Shown here: positions 36,515 through 48,804 of the stretch, piece by piece
Numbering within the stretch: the stretch's first letter is position 1
Layout of the letters: the number at the start of each line of letters is the position of its first letter
From: Turnera subulata
Lineage: Eukaryota > Streptophyta > Magnoliopsida > Malpighiales > Passifloraceae
Assembly (NCBI GenBank): GCA_028386065.3
Contig: JAKUCV010002023.1
Span: 125,165 to 189,164 of the forward strand
Length of the DNA stretch: 64,000 nucleotides
Direction: 5' to 3'
Position numbers and translations under genes: made by a program
The notes under the pieces: generated by a model
The model's database searches: none
The model's input: the letters and a program-made list of their open reading frames with translations, nothing else
What the model was told of the DNA's origin: nothing

Positions 36515-38425
36515 GCCCATCTAGTGCCATACTTGATAGTTCCGTTGCCTTTTCTTTCTTCTCTTGTGCAATATGTAGTCAATGTCGGAACATGTCACGA
36601 ATTGCTTTGCAAGTTTTTTATTTATTATGTTGAGAAGTCTTTGGAATTTGGCTGTCGGATTTGCAAACGGTTAGCAAATGTCCAATGCGCAGTGGTGGTC
36701 TTTCATCTTTTAGTATTTGTTGCTGCACCATTAATACAACACAGGTCATGCAAATATCTGACGCATGGTTTCCCAGGAGGGATGCTGCCCTTTTGTTTTT
36801 TTAAGTTTTTCCTCTCCTCACCAAGACTCGTTCTCAGTCACAATCATCCCCTCATCTGTTGATAGTTAATACTATTTCCTTTTTCTCCTTTTATCTTTTT
36901 TTTTTTGAATTTTTTTTTTCTCCAAAACAACTGTCAACCTCAAAATCATTCACTCCACCCAATTTACAACCTGTAGATCTGAATTCAAAACTCGATATCC
37001 AGCCTAAATGCGAGCAGAAACTCAATCTCATGCCAAAATCCACCATGCATCAATCATTATGATCTTGGATGAGCCCTCTTATAAATTCATGGGTCCTTCC
37101 TTTCCTTTCATGGAGATTGCCGTAAAATAATAGAAAGAGGAAGCAGAAGAAATAAATGAAAAAGTAGAATGGAAGAAAAGTAATGGAAAGCTAGCATGGA
37201 AGAGAAAGTTTGTGGCGAAACTCCAACATGGAGAGAAAGAAAGGAAGAGGACAGAAATCAAAAGAGAAGACGAAACAGTAGGAAGAGGGTGAAGAGAAGA
37301 GAGTATAACCTGTTTACAAAAAAAAATTTAAAAACATACTTAGTAAGTCAGTTTTCGGTAAATATGAGTACGCCTGTATCAATAATAAAGCGATTGTGGA
37401 AGGACTGCCCTTAGCATTCCTCTTCCCATTAAAACTTCCCATTAGAACTGTAAGGAGAGGAATAGTCATGTAGTGGTGAGTCTTATAAACTTTAATTTTG
37501 CAAGTGCATATAGCTGGTGCATTTACCATTTGCCCTGCTATGTAGTACATGATGGAAATTTTTGGAAATATTGAATGAGTCAAATCTAAATTGAGGCGTG
37601 CAATGCACAGTTTTAAAGAGATATTTTGGTATGCCAACAAAGTCTCCTCAGGTTACAACTGCGCCTTCTATCAAAGATAGGATATCAAAACTTCTTAGAA
37701 AATAATTTTGAGAAAAAACCCAGTAGACCAGAAGAGAGAAAATTTGAGAAAGTGCCGCAGCTACCCAACATTGCTGCCAGCTTGTCTATCAGCTAGACAT
37801 GCGTCTTCACTTGGTGCTAGCTTTGGTACACGCTAGTCAAGTGGTTACACTTGTTACAAACAATCAATCACAGTGATGCCAAATATTAGAATTATAAAAT
37901 TAACATAGGTTGTCCCTTGCGTCGGATATGGAATCCGGAAATAGCCAAGTCTATGATGGTCGAAAATGCACTCTACTATGAAATTATTTGGAAAAGTTGT
38001 AGCGGCTCCTCCCAACACTACTAAATTTCTATGTACAATTTCCAAGTTCGTTAGTGGCTAAGCATCATCGTCACAGTTATTATTTTCTGGAGGCACTTAT
38101 ACACTTTTAAATTTATTGCATCACAGAGGATGTTTAATTAACTAGCAGGAAACATTCATAACAATGTTAGAAACATGAGACAGTTGCAAAAATCAGACGT
38201 AGAATTAATTACTAAAACATAAAGAACACTTGTGTACATTCATTAATTGCTCCGTTCTTCTCTTTTCCTTGTACAGCAGATCCAATTTAGTAGAATTTAG
38301 GGCATTGTTGCTCTAATCTTTCCAAGACAAGAAACAAGAAATGACCAACATATTTATGCACAAGGGCAAGAGAAATTGGATAATATATTTAAGACGTCGA
38401 AGAAAAAGTGCTTCTATTCTCCAAC
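36515..38425. other. Intergenic region
   Basis: This contains the 3' untranslated part of the RuvB-like 2 gene and AT-rich sequence. Short frames here lack conserved features. A purine-rich stretch at 37120-37310 gives low-complexity translations and is not a gene. Confidence 0.45.
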
Positions 38426-38950
38426 TTATAACATCCGGCCGCTACTTCTTTTAGCAACAGTAGAGCTCCCGATTCTTGGTAGTGCCACATCGTTATTGTT
38501 GTTGTTGGCATTGGAATCATCATCGTCGTCAAAGTCGCATGGCTCCTCTTCATCAATCCTTCCTATATTAGTAGCAACACTTTGGCTTCGGGGCATATTG
38601 TATTCTCCATAAACCGCAGATGTTTCAGATTGTTGTCTCCTAATACGATCCAACTCTATCCGACCGCTCAATCCTTTGGTCGAAGTAGCCCTGAAGAGCC
38701 CGCTACTGTAATTGTTAGGGTAGTTTCTTGGTTTTGTTTTGGTGTTACGATAACTTTTAGTCGCGGGATTCACCTGGCTGCCAGCACTAGTAGGAACACC
38801 ACTCATGACGGGGCCATTAAAACCAGCTGCCTGACCAGAGAATTCGCTGAAGCCTTTGAGGTAGAAGTCCCTGGCCGCCTTCAAGATCATTATGGGTGTT
38901 TTCATGAACCTTGTGAGCTTGCTTTCTTTGCTATCCTTCTTTGTGCCCAT
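38426..38950 (-). CDS. Plant-specific protein of unknown function, 174 residues
   Basis: A single-exon frame from ATG at 38950 to TAA. It starts with a lysine-rich head (MGTKKDSKESKLTRF) and then MKTPIMILKAARDFYLKGF. The middle is Ser/Thr- and Asn-rich. The C-terminal half contains RIELDRIRRQQS and PRSQSVATNIGRIDEEEPC, followed by five Asp and an Asn run. The ARDFY head together with the RSQSV...RIDEE-PC-F tail is a pattern I associate with an uncharacterised plant family, so the gene is very probably real, but I cannot name it. I see no signal peptide, membrane span or enzyme motif; it is probably soluble and possibly phosphorylated at the RSQS site. A TATA-like box lies about 230 bases upstream. 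Confidence 0.75.
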   Translation of the reverse strand: MGTKKDSKESKLTRFMKTPIMILKAARDFYLKGFSEFSGQAAGFNGPVMSGVPTSAGSQVNPATKSYRNTKTKPRNYPNNYSSGLFRATSTKGLSGRIELDRIRRQQSETSAVYGEYNMPRSQSVATNIGRIDEEEPCDFDDDDDSNANNNNNDVALPRIGSSTVAKRSSGRML

Positions 38951-39175
38951 TTTTCCCCAACCCTGAAAATTATATAATGCTATCTAGCTGTGACCAGATG
39001 TTTCTGTGTGTGTATATATATATGGATGGGAGAAAGAAAAAAAAGGAGAATACTTGCTTAAAGGGAATCTGGAAATTAAAGAAAGTTACAGTAATATTTG
39101 TGGGAATAAAAGAGATTGATTTTGTGATCACAGCTCTACAGAAGGAGAACTGTGTATGTGTCTGTTATCGGGGCG

Positions 39176-39185
39176 GTATATATAC
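39176..39185 (-). promoter_or_regulatory. TATA-like box for the 174-residue gene
   Basis: The - strand reads GTATATATAC within gccatgtatatataccgcc, about 230 bases upstream of the ATG at 38950. A second run of alternating TA at 39011-39022 is closer but more repeat-like. Confidence 0.4.
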
Positions 39186-39189
39186 ATGG

Positions 39190-39888
39190 CAACTATAGCC
39201 CAAGCTCGTAGTTAGACAGTGATTTGGGATGTTATTTGTAATGTGTAGGTCAGTACTGGTATGAATTGTTCAAAATAATAAATACTGTGGTCATATGTAC
39301 TTATTGCTTGGGACGGCTAATTTGGTCTACCAAGTGTGTTTATGTACTAAACAATTGATGTTGGCTGGGTCAGTGGCTTACTTTTTCAAAGTAGATAAAC
39401 GACACAAGAAAATCAACTTCTTATACTGGACATTATCTTGGGAATTATCCTCTGACATTATTTTAGGAACGGAATATTGGGAAGAAGAAGCAGAAAAGAA
39501 ACAAAATAAATTTGATTGACTTGGTTATGCTGACTTGCGCACCACTTTTCTTTGACATTCCAATATTGCTCATTTTTTCAGGACAAAAGCAAAACTTGCG
39601 AGACTAGCTAATTCATAATATACGTTGCCAATATACGGTAAACAAATGGCCCCCTTAAAAAAGTTTGCGGTCAACACACTCCTATGACCATGCATCCCAG
39701 CTTATATATATATAGCCTAATATAACCAAGTCAAAAAGATTTACAAAGGTTAAATTTTGACTGGTTTGAGAACTTTTACTGGCCTCTCCTTTATATTACT
39801 AATCAGTTTATACCATTGATATGAAAAAGAATTGTTGAGAAAAATAATAGCTTTTTTATTGATTGCGTTACATACCCTTCTTCTTATT
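39190..39888. other. Intergenic, AT-rich
   Basis: I see no gene, RNA or clear element. It is presumably the promoter-distal region of the - strand gene. Confidence 0.4.
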
Positions 39889-40317
39889 CAAGGTCTTGAA
39901 AACCGGACTGGACAATGAACCGGCGAAGGGAATGTTCAAGGAGAACCGGGATCCGACCGGATTTGACTGGGGTTCAACTGTTTTATTAAAATATGTTATT
40001 TTTTTTTAAAATAGTCAAAATATATCCATTATAATAATTTTATGATCAAAATTAAAGTCATTCTCAATATATACTAAAATTTATGTAAAGATAACATTAA
40101 TCTATAATAGCTTAGTTGGTTAGTAATTAAATTTTAATCGGAGGTCAAGGGTTCAAATCCTATTCTCACCATTTTAAAAAAAATTAAATGAAAAAATAAA
40201 GGTTCAACCGCCAAAAACTGTAAGAGGTCCGACCGGTTCGCCTGGTTATCACTGATCATCAAAACAGCACTAAAACCATGGTAAATCAGCCGTTCCCATC
40301 CGGTTTTGATAACTTTG
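39889..40317. mobile_element. hAT-type MITE, target duplication TTCTTATT
   Basis: Terminal inverted repeats are caaggtcttgaaaaccgg (39889-39906) and its near complement ccggttttgataactttg (40300-40317). A perfect 8-bp duplication TTCTTATT lies at 39881-39888 and 40318-40325. ACCGG/CCGGTT words are repeated at both ends. It is 429 bases long with no coding capacity. A tRNA-like segment lies inside. Confidence 0.8.
40108..40172 (+). repeat. tRNA-like segment inside the MITE
   Basis: tagcttagttggttag (A-box-like) and gggttcaaatcc (B-box-like, 40149-40160) are about 41 bases apart. I could not fold a complete cloverleaf by eye, so this is a relic or SINE piece and not a tRNA gene. Confidence 0.4.
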
Positions 40318-42156
40318 TTCTTATTTATATTGCCTTATTTTATTATTTTTTCCTCTAAGGGTCCCATATGTACGTCAACCCATTGGTTCTCAAGTCCCCT
40401 GATTTTATGCTTAGTTTGTAGAATTTTAGAGCTTGGCTGAATGGATGGTGATATAAGATGGGCCTTCGGGCCTAATAATCCAGATCCAGATACCTAAGGC
40501 CCTTCACCTTTAGGCCCGGGTTGACCTCATCTCTTAGCCTTATCCATCGGCAATCTGAAAGGGCAAATGGGAAAGCAACACGTGGCTTTATCACATTGGG
40601 AAAGGAAGCTTACAGGCAGAATTAAGAGCACGTGGGGAAAGAAAATATAAAAGGAAAAAGATCATATTGTAAAGGATATTCTTTCCCTTGTAACCAAGAC
40701 CGGATTTATACTTAATAAGATATCTCTTTTCCATTGATTGATGCATTACGAATATTCCATGTATTTGTTTTACACCAGATGGTATGCCATCTTAGGTTGG
40801 TAGTTGTTAGGTTTCATCTTGTTGAGCCAACAGGCTTTATAGTGTGGATCATGGGCTCGAGCCTTTTAGGCCATAACATTGACCTTTTTAATGGTTGGAC
40901 GTAGAACAAATTCGGCCATTTGAGTATCAATAGCCATTTGGACATTATTGTATTATTAGAACACACTTTAGAGAAAATTGTCTCGTTAAAAACTTTATCA
41001 GGAAAAACTCAATGGGATGAAAACCTGATGAAAGAAGAAAGAGTGTAGTATATATTCCATTATTCCTCACCCTCAATGCCTTAAAGGCATTTTGGCCATT
41101 CTTCCTTAACAAATCTTCAAATGATGACATCAGCAGTGTCTTGGCAAATAAAATTTTGAAAAGCCACCTTCAACTGGGGATCCTATTCTTGAGGTTGCCT
41201 CACGAACCGACGAACCTATACTCTTTTTGGTTGCCTAGGTCGATGCCTTTTTAGTTTCCTAATGAAGGACCTCCATTTTCTCAGACTCTTTATTTGCTTT
41301 CTAGCTCTTGGACCACTCTAGAAGTCACCATTCTAAAGGTCTTTGGTTCAAGCTACTCTTAGAATACCATCGATGTAAGCCTCTCGGCCTTTATTGTTGA
41401 ACTTTCATAAGGTCTTACATCGAATCACCCCAAGGGTTACCATCATCGGGCACCTCTCGGCCTTCATTCTTGGACCTCTGTAGGGTCTTTGCTTTGAACC
41501 TCTCCATGGGTTGCCATAGGGCACCTCTTGGTCTTCATTCTTGAGCCTTTGTTAGGTCTTTACTTTAAATCACTTATGGGTCACTAGGTGGCTTCACAAT
41601 ATCAACTTTTTTTCAAAATAGAATTCTAACTTTAGGTGCTTCATCAGAGAAAGGCAACCTTTGATGTTACTTCAGCTTCTTCTTGAGTGGCTCATAGGCA
41701 TTAGGAACCACATTTAGATATGGGCAGCCCTGGAAGCAACATGGGCATTTTTTAGGTGGCACACAATACCCTTGTAGGTTTAATTTGCCTTGCATCCACT
41801 TGGACATCTGAAGTCTATTTGGACTTTGGAAGCCGTCTTGGGATGCCATCATGGTTTTCATCTTTAATCAAGTTTATAGAGGCTTCCTTCACTTAGGTAA
41901 GCTTACAAATTTACTTAAATCCAAGATCACCAATCTGTGTGTTGTTATTCTTGGAGCCTTTCACATTTTATAAAAAGAAAAATACCCTTTTATATACTTA
42001 AAGTTTCTTATTTGTCCTCATTGTATATTGTGAAGTTTTTTATCCCTTTTTATACACCTGAAGTTTTATCTTTTGTCCCTTTTGTATACCCCGGGCAGCC
42101 CGTCACTGACATAACTATCTATTTGGGTCCACCTGACAACTATCACAAAACAATAA
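40318..42156. other. Probable LTR debris, unclassified
   Basis: A TATA-like aaatataaaagg is at 40646-40657, and repeated gcccgggttgacctc / ggccttcgggcct words suggest a worn gypsy LTR, but I cannot define ends. It contains the tandem repeat at 41300-41590. Bases 41965-42110 (tatacttaaagtttcttattt and similar) look like the border of another transposon. Confidence 0.3.
41300..41590. repeat. About 70-bp tandem repeat
   Basis: Three to four diverged units share cacctctcggccttcattct, a ggtcttt word and a gggttgccat word. They recur near 41376, 41450 and 41521, with a more decayed unit before. Unit length is roughly 71-75 bases. Confidence 0.55.
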
Positions 42157-43858
42157 GGCTGTGTTTTGTATAAGGGATAGGTTGGGACAGGACAGGACAA
42201 AATGATTTGTCCCGCATTTGGCACGGATGGGATGGGACGGGACGCGAGAAGGGGATACGTTGGCACGACTAAGGACAATTTTTATAAAATTTTGTCCCTT
42301 CCTTTTCGAGTGGACACGACAGGCTTGGACGAGACAAGCTTTTTCCATCTCACAATTATCCTTGCCCAACTTTCACTAACCTAAAAATAACCCCATTAAC
42401 CCTGAATCAATAAACAAAACCTCGAGCCCCTCACTCACTCTCTTCTCATTTGCACCACCACTCTATCTCTCCCTTTAAACCTGGTGAGAAACCTTCTCCT
42501 CTCCCTCCTCAAATTCTTGCTCAACTTCTCAATATGAAACTCTTCTCCTCCCCTTTTGGATTTCTTGTTAATTTTATTTTCTCCCCTCTACCTGTCTTTC
42601 TAGCCTCCTTCTCCTTGTTTTTCTCTTTGTTGTTTTCCTTTCAAGCTTTTCTCTTTACTTCTTCACCATCAGTGCTTCGATTTCTCACAAGTTTTTTTTT
42701 TTATTTCAGGTTGTGGTGGTACGATTGAGGCGATCTATGTGTTTGTTGCAGAAAAGGGTATGTACAACATTGTAGTTAAGGTTTTGCTTTGAGTGATTTG
42801 GTACTGGATTGTGTGATATCCCGGCTTCATTTTGGGTTTTTTTTAGCAATGGCCTTCAAGGTTTCAACTGGGTTCCAGGATTTTCGGATTTTTAAACAGA
42901 TGTATGTGTTTATGGGCTTCTGGGTTTTAGGTTTCAGGGGTCTGATGTATGTGCTTTTGGGGTTCTGGTTATGGGTTCTAGGTTCTTAGCTTTTTTGCTT
43001 CGAGTTTCTAGGTTGGGGTTTCTGGTTGTGGGTTCGGATTTATGGGTGTAATTGCTTTGTGTTTCGAGGTATTTATTTGAATGATTTGATTTTGATGCAT
43101 GTGTTTGCATGTATTTTTAATTATAATAATGAACTACTGTGGTGTTTCAAAACATTGTAGAGCTTTAGTTGGACGTTGTTGGGTGTTCGACAAGGTTTTA
43201 TCCTCTTACCATCATTAATGTATGTTGACAATGCACGTTAGGTAGCTTGTGATTGTTTGTCTTGCAATTGTGGTTGTTGTTGTGTTTATTTTATGTTTGT
43301 TTACTTGTTGGTCTGTCGAATTTCATAGTTAGTCACTCTTGGTGTGTGTAATTGATGCTCATTTGGCTTACAATCATGGTTGTTGGTTGCTATGCATGGA
43401 AGAATGGTGAAAACTTGCTCAACAATATTTAGCTTTTTTTGTATTTACTTGGCATCAATTTGACATGCTCTTGAAATTTGCATTACTAATTCTCTTGTAA
43501 CATCATTAAAGTGTTGAAAGGCATAGAGTAGTTGCCTTAAGGGAAAGGACTTTTGTTGTTTATTAGAGTAGGAGGAATGTCATTGACAGTATTGTTTGGG
43601 CTAGGTCTGGTAAAGCCATTAGCAGACACTTACAAAGTGTTGCATGCTGTGATAAGACTGCATAAAGATTTGTTTGTAAAACGAGAACCAATCCCTGAGA
43701 ATTACTCTGATTCGAGGTGGAAATGGTTTAAGGTAATGAGTCATGTGATACCTTTTTGTGTTTTTTAAATTTAAATTACAAATAATACTTATTTATATGT
43801 TGATTGTTCAATGATTTTAGGGATATTTAGGTTCTTTAGATGGAACTTATATAGATGT
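42157..43858 (+). mobile_element. PIF/Harbinger transposon fragment
   Basis: The left end GGCTGTGTTTTGTA after TAA resembles Harbinger termini. Near the right, two exons encode part of the DDE transposase. One ends ENYSDSRWKWFK (43732). After an intron at 43733-43820 (gtaatgag...gattttag), the next reads GYLGSLDGTYIDV and includes the first catalytic Asp. Sequence stops matching at 43858, where a gypsy LTR begins, so the rest of the transposase is lost. Bases 42420-43550 hold a CT-rich leader and non-coding sequence. Confidence 0.65.
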
Positions 43859-44195
43859 TGTCATGACTCAAAATCAGGTCCATGACTGGTGGCATGCCCT
43901 AGTAGGAAACATATGTCTACCCAAGACAAGGCAAGTCTCAAATAAATAACACAAATATAATCTCCAAAATAAAATACTTCCATAAAATGAATAATCCAAC
44001 AAGTCATATGATAATATAAATTCCAATCTCAACAACTAAGCAAATTCTTAATATAATTCAAATCATGAAAGTCCCCAAGAACTAGAGTAATAATGGAGCT
44101 CTAACAATCCAAAAGTCTGTGATACATACCAAGACAAACTCGCCAAACACGAACTACCGTCTCAAGCTACAAACCTCAAAAACCTACTAATCACC
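43859..44195 (-). mobile_element. Gypsy (probably chromovirus) LTR fragment
   Basis: It begins TGTCATGACTCAAAATCAGG on the + strand and continues catgactggtggcatgccc, a pattern familiar from Tekay-type LTR ends read on the opposite strand. It was inserted into the Harbinger transposase and later truncated by, or received, the Mutator-like element. The right part is A-rich. Confidence 0.45.
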
Positions 44196-44208
44196 TGAAA
44201 ATATTTTT

Positions 44209-44463
44209 GGATTAAAGCGTTTTTTCGTCCCTGTGTAAGGCCTCAAAGTTGGAATTCATCCTCGTATAAGATTTTGGCCTTTTTTCATCCCTGCGTTCAA
44301 CCTTTTTGGTCTGTTTTGGTCTCTCCGGCCAAAACTTGTTGAGAATCGCTGACGTGGCATATTTTCCAGCGCCACATTAGCTTTGTAGGACCCAAAGATA
44401 TCAATCCAACCAAAAAACCAAATCCACTCGACCAGAATCGCTCGCCCACCCAATTGACCCATC
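44209..44463 (+). repeat. Left long terminal inverted repeat of the Mutator-like element
   Basis: Shares ggcctcaaagttggaattca, gagaatcgctgacgtggcat and caatccaaccaaaaa with the complement of 59456-59710, with scattered differences. Confidence 0.8.
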
Positions 44464-44702
44464 AAAGTGAATATGTAATATTATTTTTTTGACTAAAATA
44501 TGTAATATTATTTAAAAATCACATATTAGGTACATAGTTGATACATTAAATTTAAATTTTGGTAAAAGTTATCATTAACTCAAATGAACCTTAATTGTCT
44601 CATATTATGTTATTAATCAATTATTTAAGATTAGATTTAGTATTTTAGTTTTATAAAACATGTTACTTTTGCATTTTTAATATTTTATTTTGAAAAATAA
44701 AA

Positions 44703-44828
44703 ATTCTTTGCCCCATTCCCACAATACCCAATCGCTGGGTAACAGTACTCTCTCGTTCACTAAACGACCACTCTGTATCGTCATCATCACCGAAAGGGTT
44801 TACTTCCCTGTCTTTGGCACGATCCCAA
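44703..44828 (-). pseudogene. DEAD-box helicase fragment, segment 3
   Basis: On the far side of the Athila element the frame resumes as DREVNPFGDDDDTEWSF, corresponding to the REVNPF...ENTGINFDAYEDIPVE region of DDX3-like helicases. It then loses similarity before any helicase motif. The captured piece therefore covers only the N-terminal extension and has no ATPase motifs. Confidence 0.7.
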
Positions 44829-46163
44829 TGATGAGCATGAAATTACACTTTTTTACAGCATGCACTGTAGTCTTTTGGCCTTGCATTTAGCATCCATTCA
44901 TCCATTTAGATAGGAAATCACTTGCTTTTACACCAAATTTTACTTTTCTAGCTCTTGTTTGCTTACAGGTGCAATTAGGTCCTTTTTGGAGTGGATTTTG
45001 ACAATGTTGGCCTAAAAACAGTAAGGCGCTACTGAATGCCCAGTTCCAGTTCAACCAGCACCAGCAACAGCGCCCAGATGCAACCTGACAGTGGCGCTGC
45101 GTCAAAGTCCTGATTTTTATAATTAATTCGGAGACTTGCAACCAAATTCAAGGAGATTTTATTGAAGATCACGTGGACACTCCTTGGAAGGAAAGAAGAA
45201 GACCTTTTGCTACTAGGTTTTGAGAAGAAAAATTATTCCTCAAGAATTAGGGTTTTAACAGAAGATTTGTTCTCTATAAATAGAAAAGAACAAAACCCTA
45301 AAGAGGGGGCTTCGACTTGTCTACTTCCTGGAGCAGAACACTCTGCTTTCAGGGCATAAGGAGCTTGAAGAATTCGATTGAAGCAAGTGAAGACTTTAGG
45401 TTCATAACTTGACAGCATGTCGTTGTCGCTTATTACTTTGTTTGTTGTTCTTAGTTTCTTCATGAACTAATTTCTCTTATCTAGCTTTATGGGATGTATC
45501 TACAGTTATGTTTGAATAATAATTCGTGTTTTGGCTTCTATTATTCGTTATTCTTTGATTTGTGTATGGAGAGCTTAACAGCGCATGCGGCCTGATCACC
45601 CTCTTGTGCACCTTAGACGACCTAGCGAAGCACTGAACAGGAGAAGTTAGGAAGTCTGATCGTTCTACACTCAACCTCTATCCTAACCGTTGTTGAAAGA
45701 GATTTTTAGGGTAGTTGAGAATCCAGCACCTAGTACAGAGCCCACTGCACCTTAGGACAAGCAACACTGGCGAGCAGCAGGTTGTTCGGGACTAGGGTTG
45801 GTTTACAATAACAGTGAACAACTGGTTGTAGATGATATAGACTAGGGAGCCCTACAAGGTAAACGAATATATTAGCCAAACCACAGTTGTATTACTTAGA
45901 CAGCACCCGCTGTAGTGAACCCCGGACAACCTAGGTTTCTTTATTACTGCATCACCTCACCAGTACACGCTGTTTCTTTATTTACTGTTTATTTACTTAA
46001 TTTTCTTCGCCTATTACTCTCCCCAATTCGATACTTTATTTACTTGACGTTTTACAGTCTAATCGATCGAAAGCTCTAAGGACAGTGTTATTTTGCAGTC
46101 TCTGTGATTCAACCATGTTTACTACAGCAATGCTGTGCACTTGCAGCCGGCTTTGCAAGAACA
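44829..46163 (+). mobile_element. Athila 5' LTR
   Basis: It is 1335 bases long, starts TGATGAGCATGAAATT and ends GCAAGAACA. The TATA box is TATAAATAG at 45275-45283. It contains about 38 bases near 45215-45250 and about 11 bases near 45735 that the 3' LTR lacks. Together with scattered substitutions this indicates an old insertion. A short open frame at 45477-45674 (- strand) recurs in the other LTR and is not a gene. Confidence 0.9.
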
Positions 46164-46169
46164 AGTTTT

Positions 46170-46187
46170 TGGCGCCCTTGCCGGGGA
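46170..46187 (+). other. Athila primer binding site, tRNA-Asp type
   Basis: TGGCGCCCTTGCCGGGGA differs at one position from the canonical Athila site complementary to the 3' end of tRNA-Asp. It starts six bases after the LTR end. Confidence 0.85.
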
Positions 46188-46305
46188 CTGCGCTAATTAA
46201 TACTACTTAGTGTTTTAAATTGATTAGGCTTTCTTTGTTTTCTGATTTCCTTTGCTTTCTTGTGGTGGGATATTGACAACGCCGCTGTTGACTCTCTAGC
46301 ATTGT

Positions 46306-48630
46306 ATGCAAACTAGGAGCCAGCATCCCAAGCTACTCCATATTCCTGATATTGAAGGCACTGCTAGAGCAAACTGCTGGCAAGTAAGGCAACAGAAAGC
46401 AGCTGAAACCGTTGAGACATCAACAATGGCCGGTATTAATCCTCCACACAATGGCCAGGATGCTGATGGTAACATCATCAACCCCCCACCTGGCCAGGAT
46501 GACCTATCAAGGAATGATGAGGGCAATATCATCAATCCTGTAGGCCCGAGGAACCAGCAGCGTCAGCATCAACACGCTGTTGCCGATGACATTGTCGATC
46601 CTTTCGCCAACATCCCCAATCTGCCAATCAACCAGCTTATGCGACCTCGCTATACAGCACCTACTGGAGCCATAGCACCATTCAATAATGATCATCCTTA
46701 TGAGCTCCGAACCAACTTGGTTCAAATGGTCCAAAGCAAGCAGTTTGGAGGATCAGCGCTGGAGGACCCTAACCAGCACTTGAAGGAATTTCTGGATATC
46801 TGTGCCACCACCAGGATTCATGGGTGTTCTAAAGATGCCAAGAAGCTTCATCTTTTCAAATTTTCTCTTAGGGATGGAGCCAAGAAATGGTTGAAAACTT
46901 TACCAGCGAACAGCATTACCACCTGGGAGCAAATGGAAGAGGCATTCTTGAAGAAATATTTCCTTGACACAAAGATGGATGAGCTCTGTGGGCAAATCTG
47001 CAATTTTACGCAAAAATATGATGAAACAATGGTGCAAGCATAGGAGAGATTCCAGGATCTGATCCAGCGTTGCCCAGCTCATATGACGTACCCGCCAGCG
47101 CTGCTGGGGATCTTCTATCGTGCCATGTCACCTGAGGATAGGCACACTCTCAATGCTGCAGCGCCTGCTGGGAAATTCAAGCATGCACCGTATGAGGATG
47201 CCAAAAGAATCATGCTTAACTTTGAAGATGATGATGAGCCGTGCCATAGTGCAAGGGGTGTGCATCATGTTGACAGGAACACCAATCTAGAGGCCCAGCT
47301 TGCTGTTATCTCCCAGCAACTTGAGGACTTGACAACCAAGACAGTGCGACCAGTCGCCCAAGTACAACCTGCTGCCCAATATAGTGTCTGTGAAAATTGC
47401 AGTGGCCCTCACTCTTTCCTTGAGTGTCCTGAGAGTAATTCCGAGGAGGCAAATTTCATAGATCGCCGCCCAAATCAGCCATACAACAACTACAACCAGG
47501 GGTATAACCAGGGCTGGCGTTCAAACCCCAACCAGAGCTACAATTAGGGGTACCAGCATCACGGCCAGCAGCAGCAGCGGCAAGGTAGACAACAAGGAGG
47601 ATACTCAGAATTAACCTAGATGAAGAAGCAGCTGCTTGAAGGTCAGAATAGGATGGACAAGGAGCTAAATCAGCTGAAGGCACACAACAAAATGTTGGAG
47701 AATCAAGTTGCGCGATTTGCTATGCAGCAGCAGCAGCCGCTGGGGAGGCTACCAGGGCAACCGGAGGAAAATCCTAAATAGCAGTGCCAGGATGTGAATT
47801 TAAGGAGTGGAAAAGAGCTTCCAAATCCTATTCCTAAGCCAACTAAGGTGTCCCAATCAGAACCCAAGGAGAAACAGGATGCAGCAGTTGAACCAGTGAC
47901 ACTGCAGGAAGCCGCGCCAAAGAAGACACCACTGCCAGTGCCATTCCAGCCCCCGCTGCCATATCCACAAGTGTACAAAAAGAGCAGGCTTGACGACCAT
48001 TACCGTAAGTTTGTGGATATGCTCAGTGGCTTTAGATTGGAGATTCCCTTCACCACTGTTCTGGATCAAATGCCCACCTATGCTAAATTTTTGAAAGAGA
48101 TTCTTACAAACAAGTGCACTATCGAAAAGCAAATAGTGGCACTGACAGCAAACTGCAGTGCCGTGCTGCAGCATCAGATTCACATCCCCAAGTTGGGTGA
48201 CCCAGGAAGTATTTCAATACCTTGTGAAATTGGTACCCAGAACTTTAACCGAGCTTTATGTGATCTTGGGGCTACTGTGAGCCTTATGCCTTTATTAGCA
48301 GCCCAGCAGCTGGACTTTGGAGAAATCAAGCCTACCCGCATGGTGTTGCAGCTTGGTGACCGATCAGTAAAATATCCAGTGGGGGTCCTTAAAGATGTCC
48401 CAGTCAAGGTGGGGAAGTTCTATATTCCCTGCGATTTTGTCATCATGGATATGAAGCTCGATGACCAGACCCCCATCATCCTTGGCCGACCTTTCCTTGC
48501 TACAGCAGGCGCGCTCCTTGATGCTCGAGATGGGAGTGTGACATTACGCGTTGGGGAAGAGACAGTGGAGTTCAACGTACAGAGAGCTCTAAAGTCTGAA
48601 GTCCCCTCTAATGCCTGCTACATGGTCTGA
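46306..48630 (+). pseudogene. Athila gag-protease
   Basis: One frame runs from ATG at 46306 through gag and protease, broken by TAG codons at 47041, 47545, 47617 and 47779. Gag shows the LKEFLDICATTRIHG capsid-like core and the zinc-knuckle form CENCSGPHSFLEC near 47390. Protease has the catalytic DLGATVSLMP and the downstream IILGRPFLATAGALLD. The frame ends TGA at 48628, after which the same frame continues towards RT. The products would form the particle and cleave the polyprotein. Confidence 0.85.
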
Positions 48631-48804
48631 ATCTTGGAGGATGATCTAGAAGATATTATCACGGAGACAACGCCCGCTGTGCATACCGACGATGCGCTAT
48701 TGGTTTGTTTGGCGACCAGTGCAGTGCAAGAAGATGAAGACCTTGCTGTGGGAGATGTAGCACATCAGTTATCTACTGCCCCTATTCTACATAATTCCTA
48801 GCAT

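Noticed and set aside
40108..40172. tRNA gene
   Set aside because: A- and B-box-like words are present but no full cloverleaf could be drawn, and the segment lies inside a MITE.
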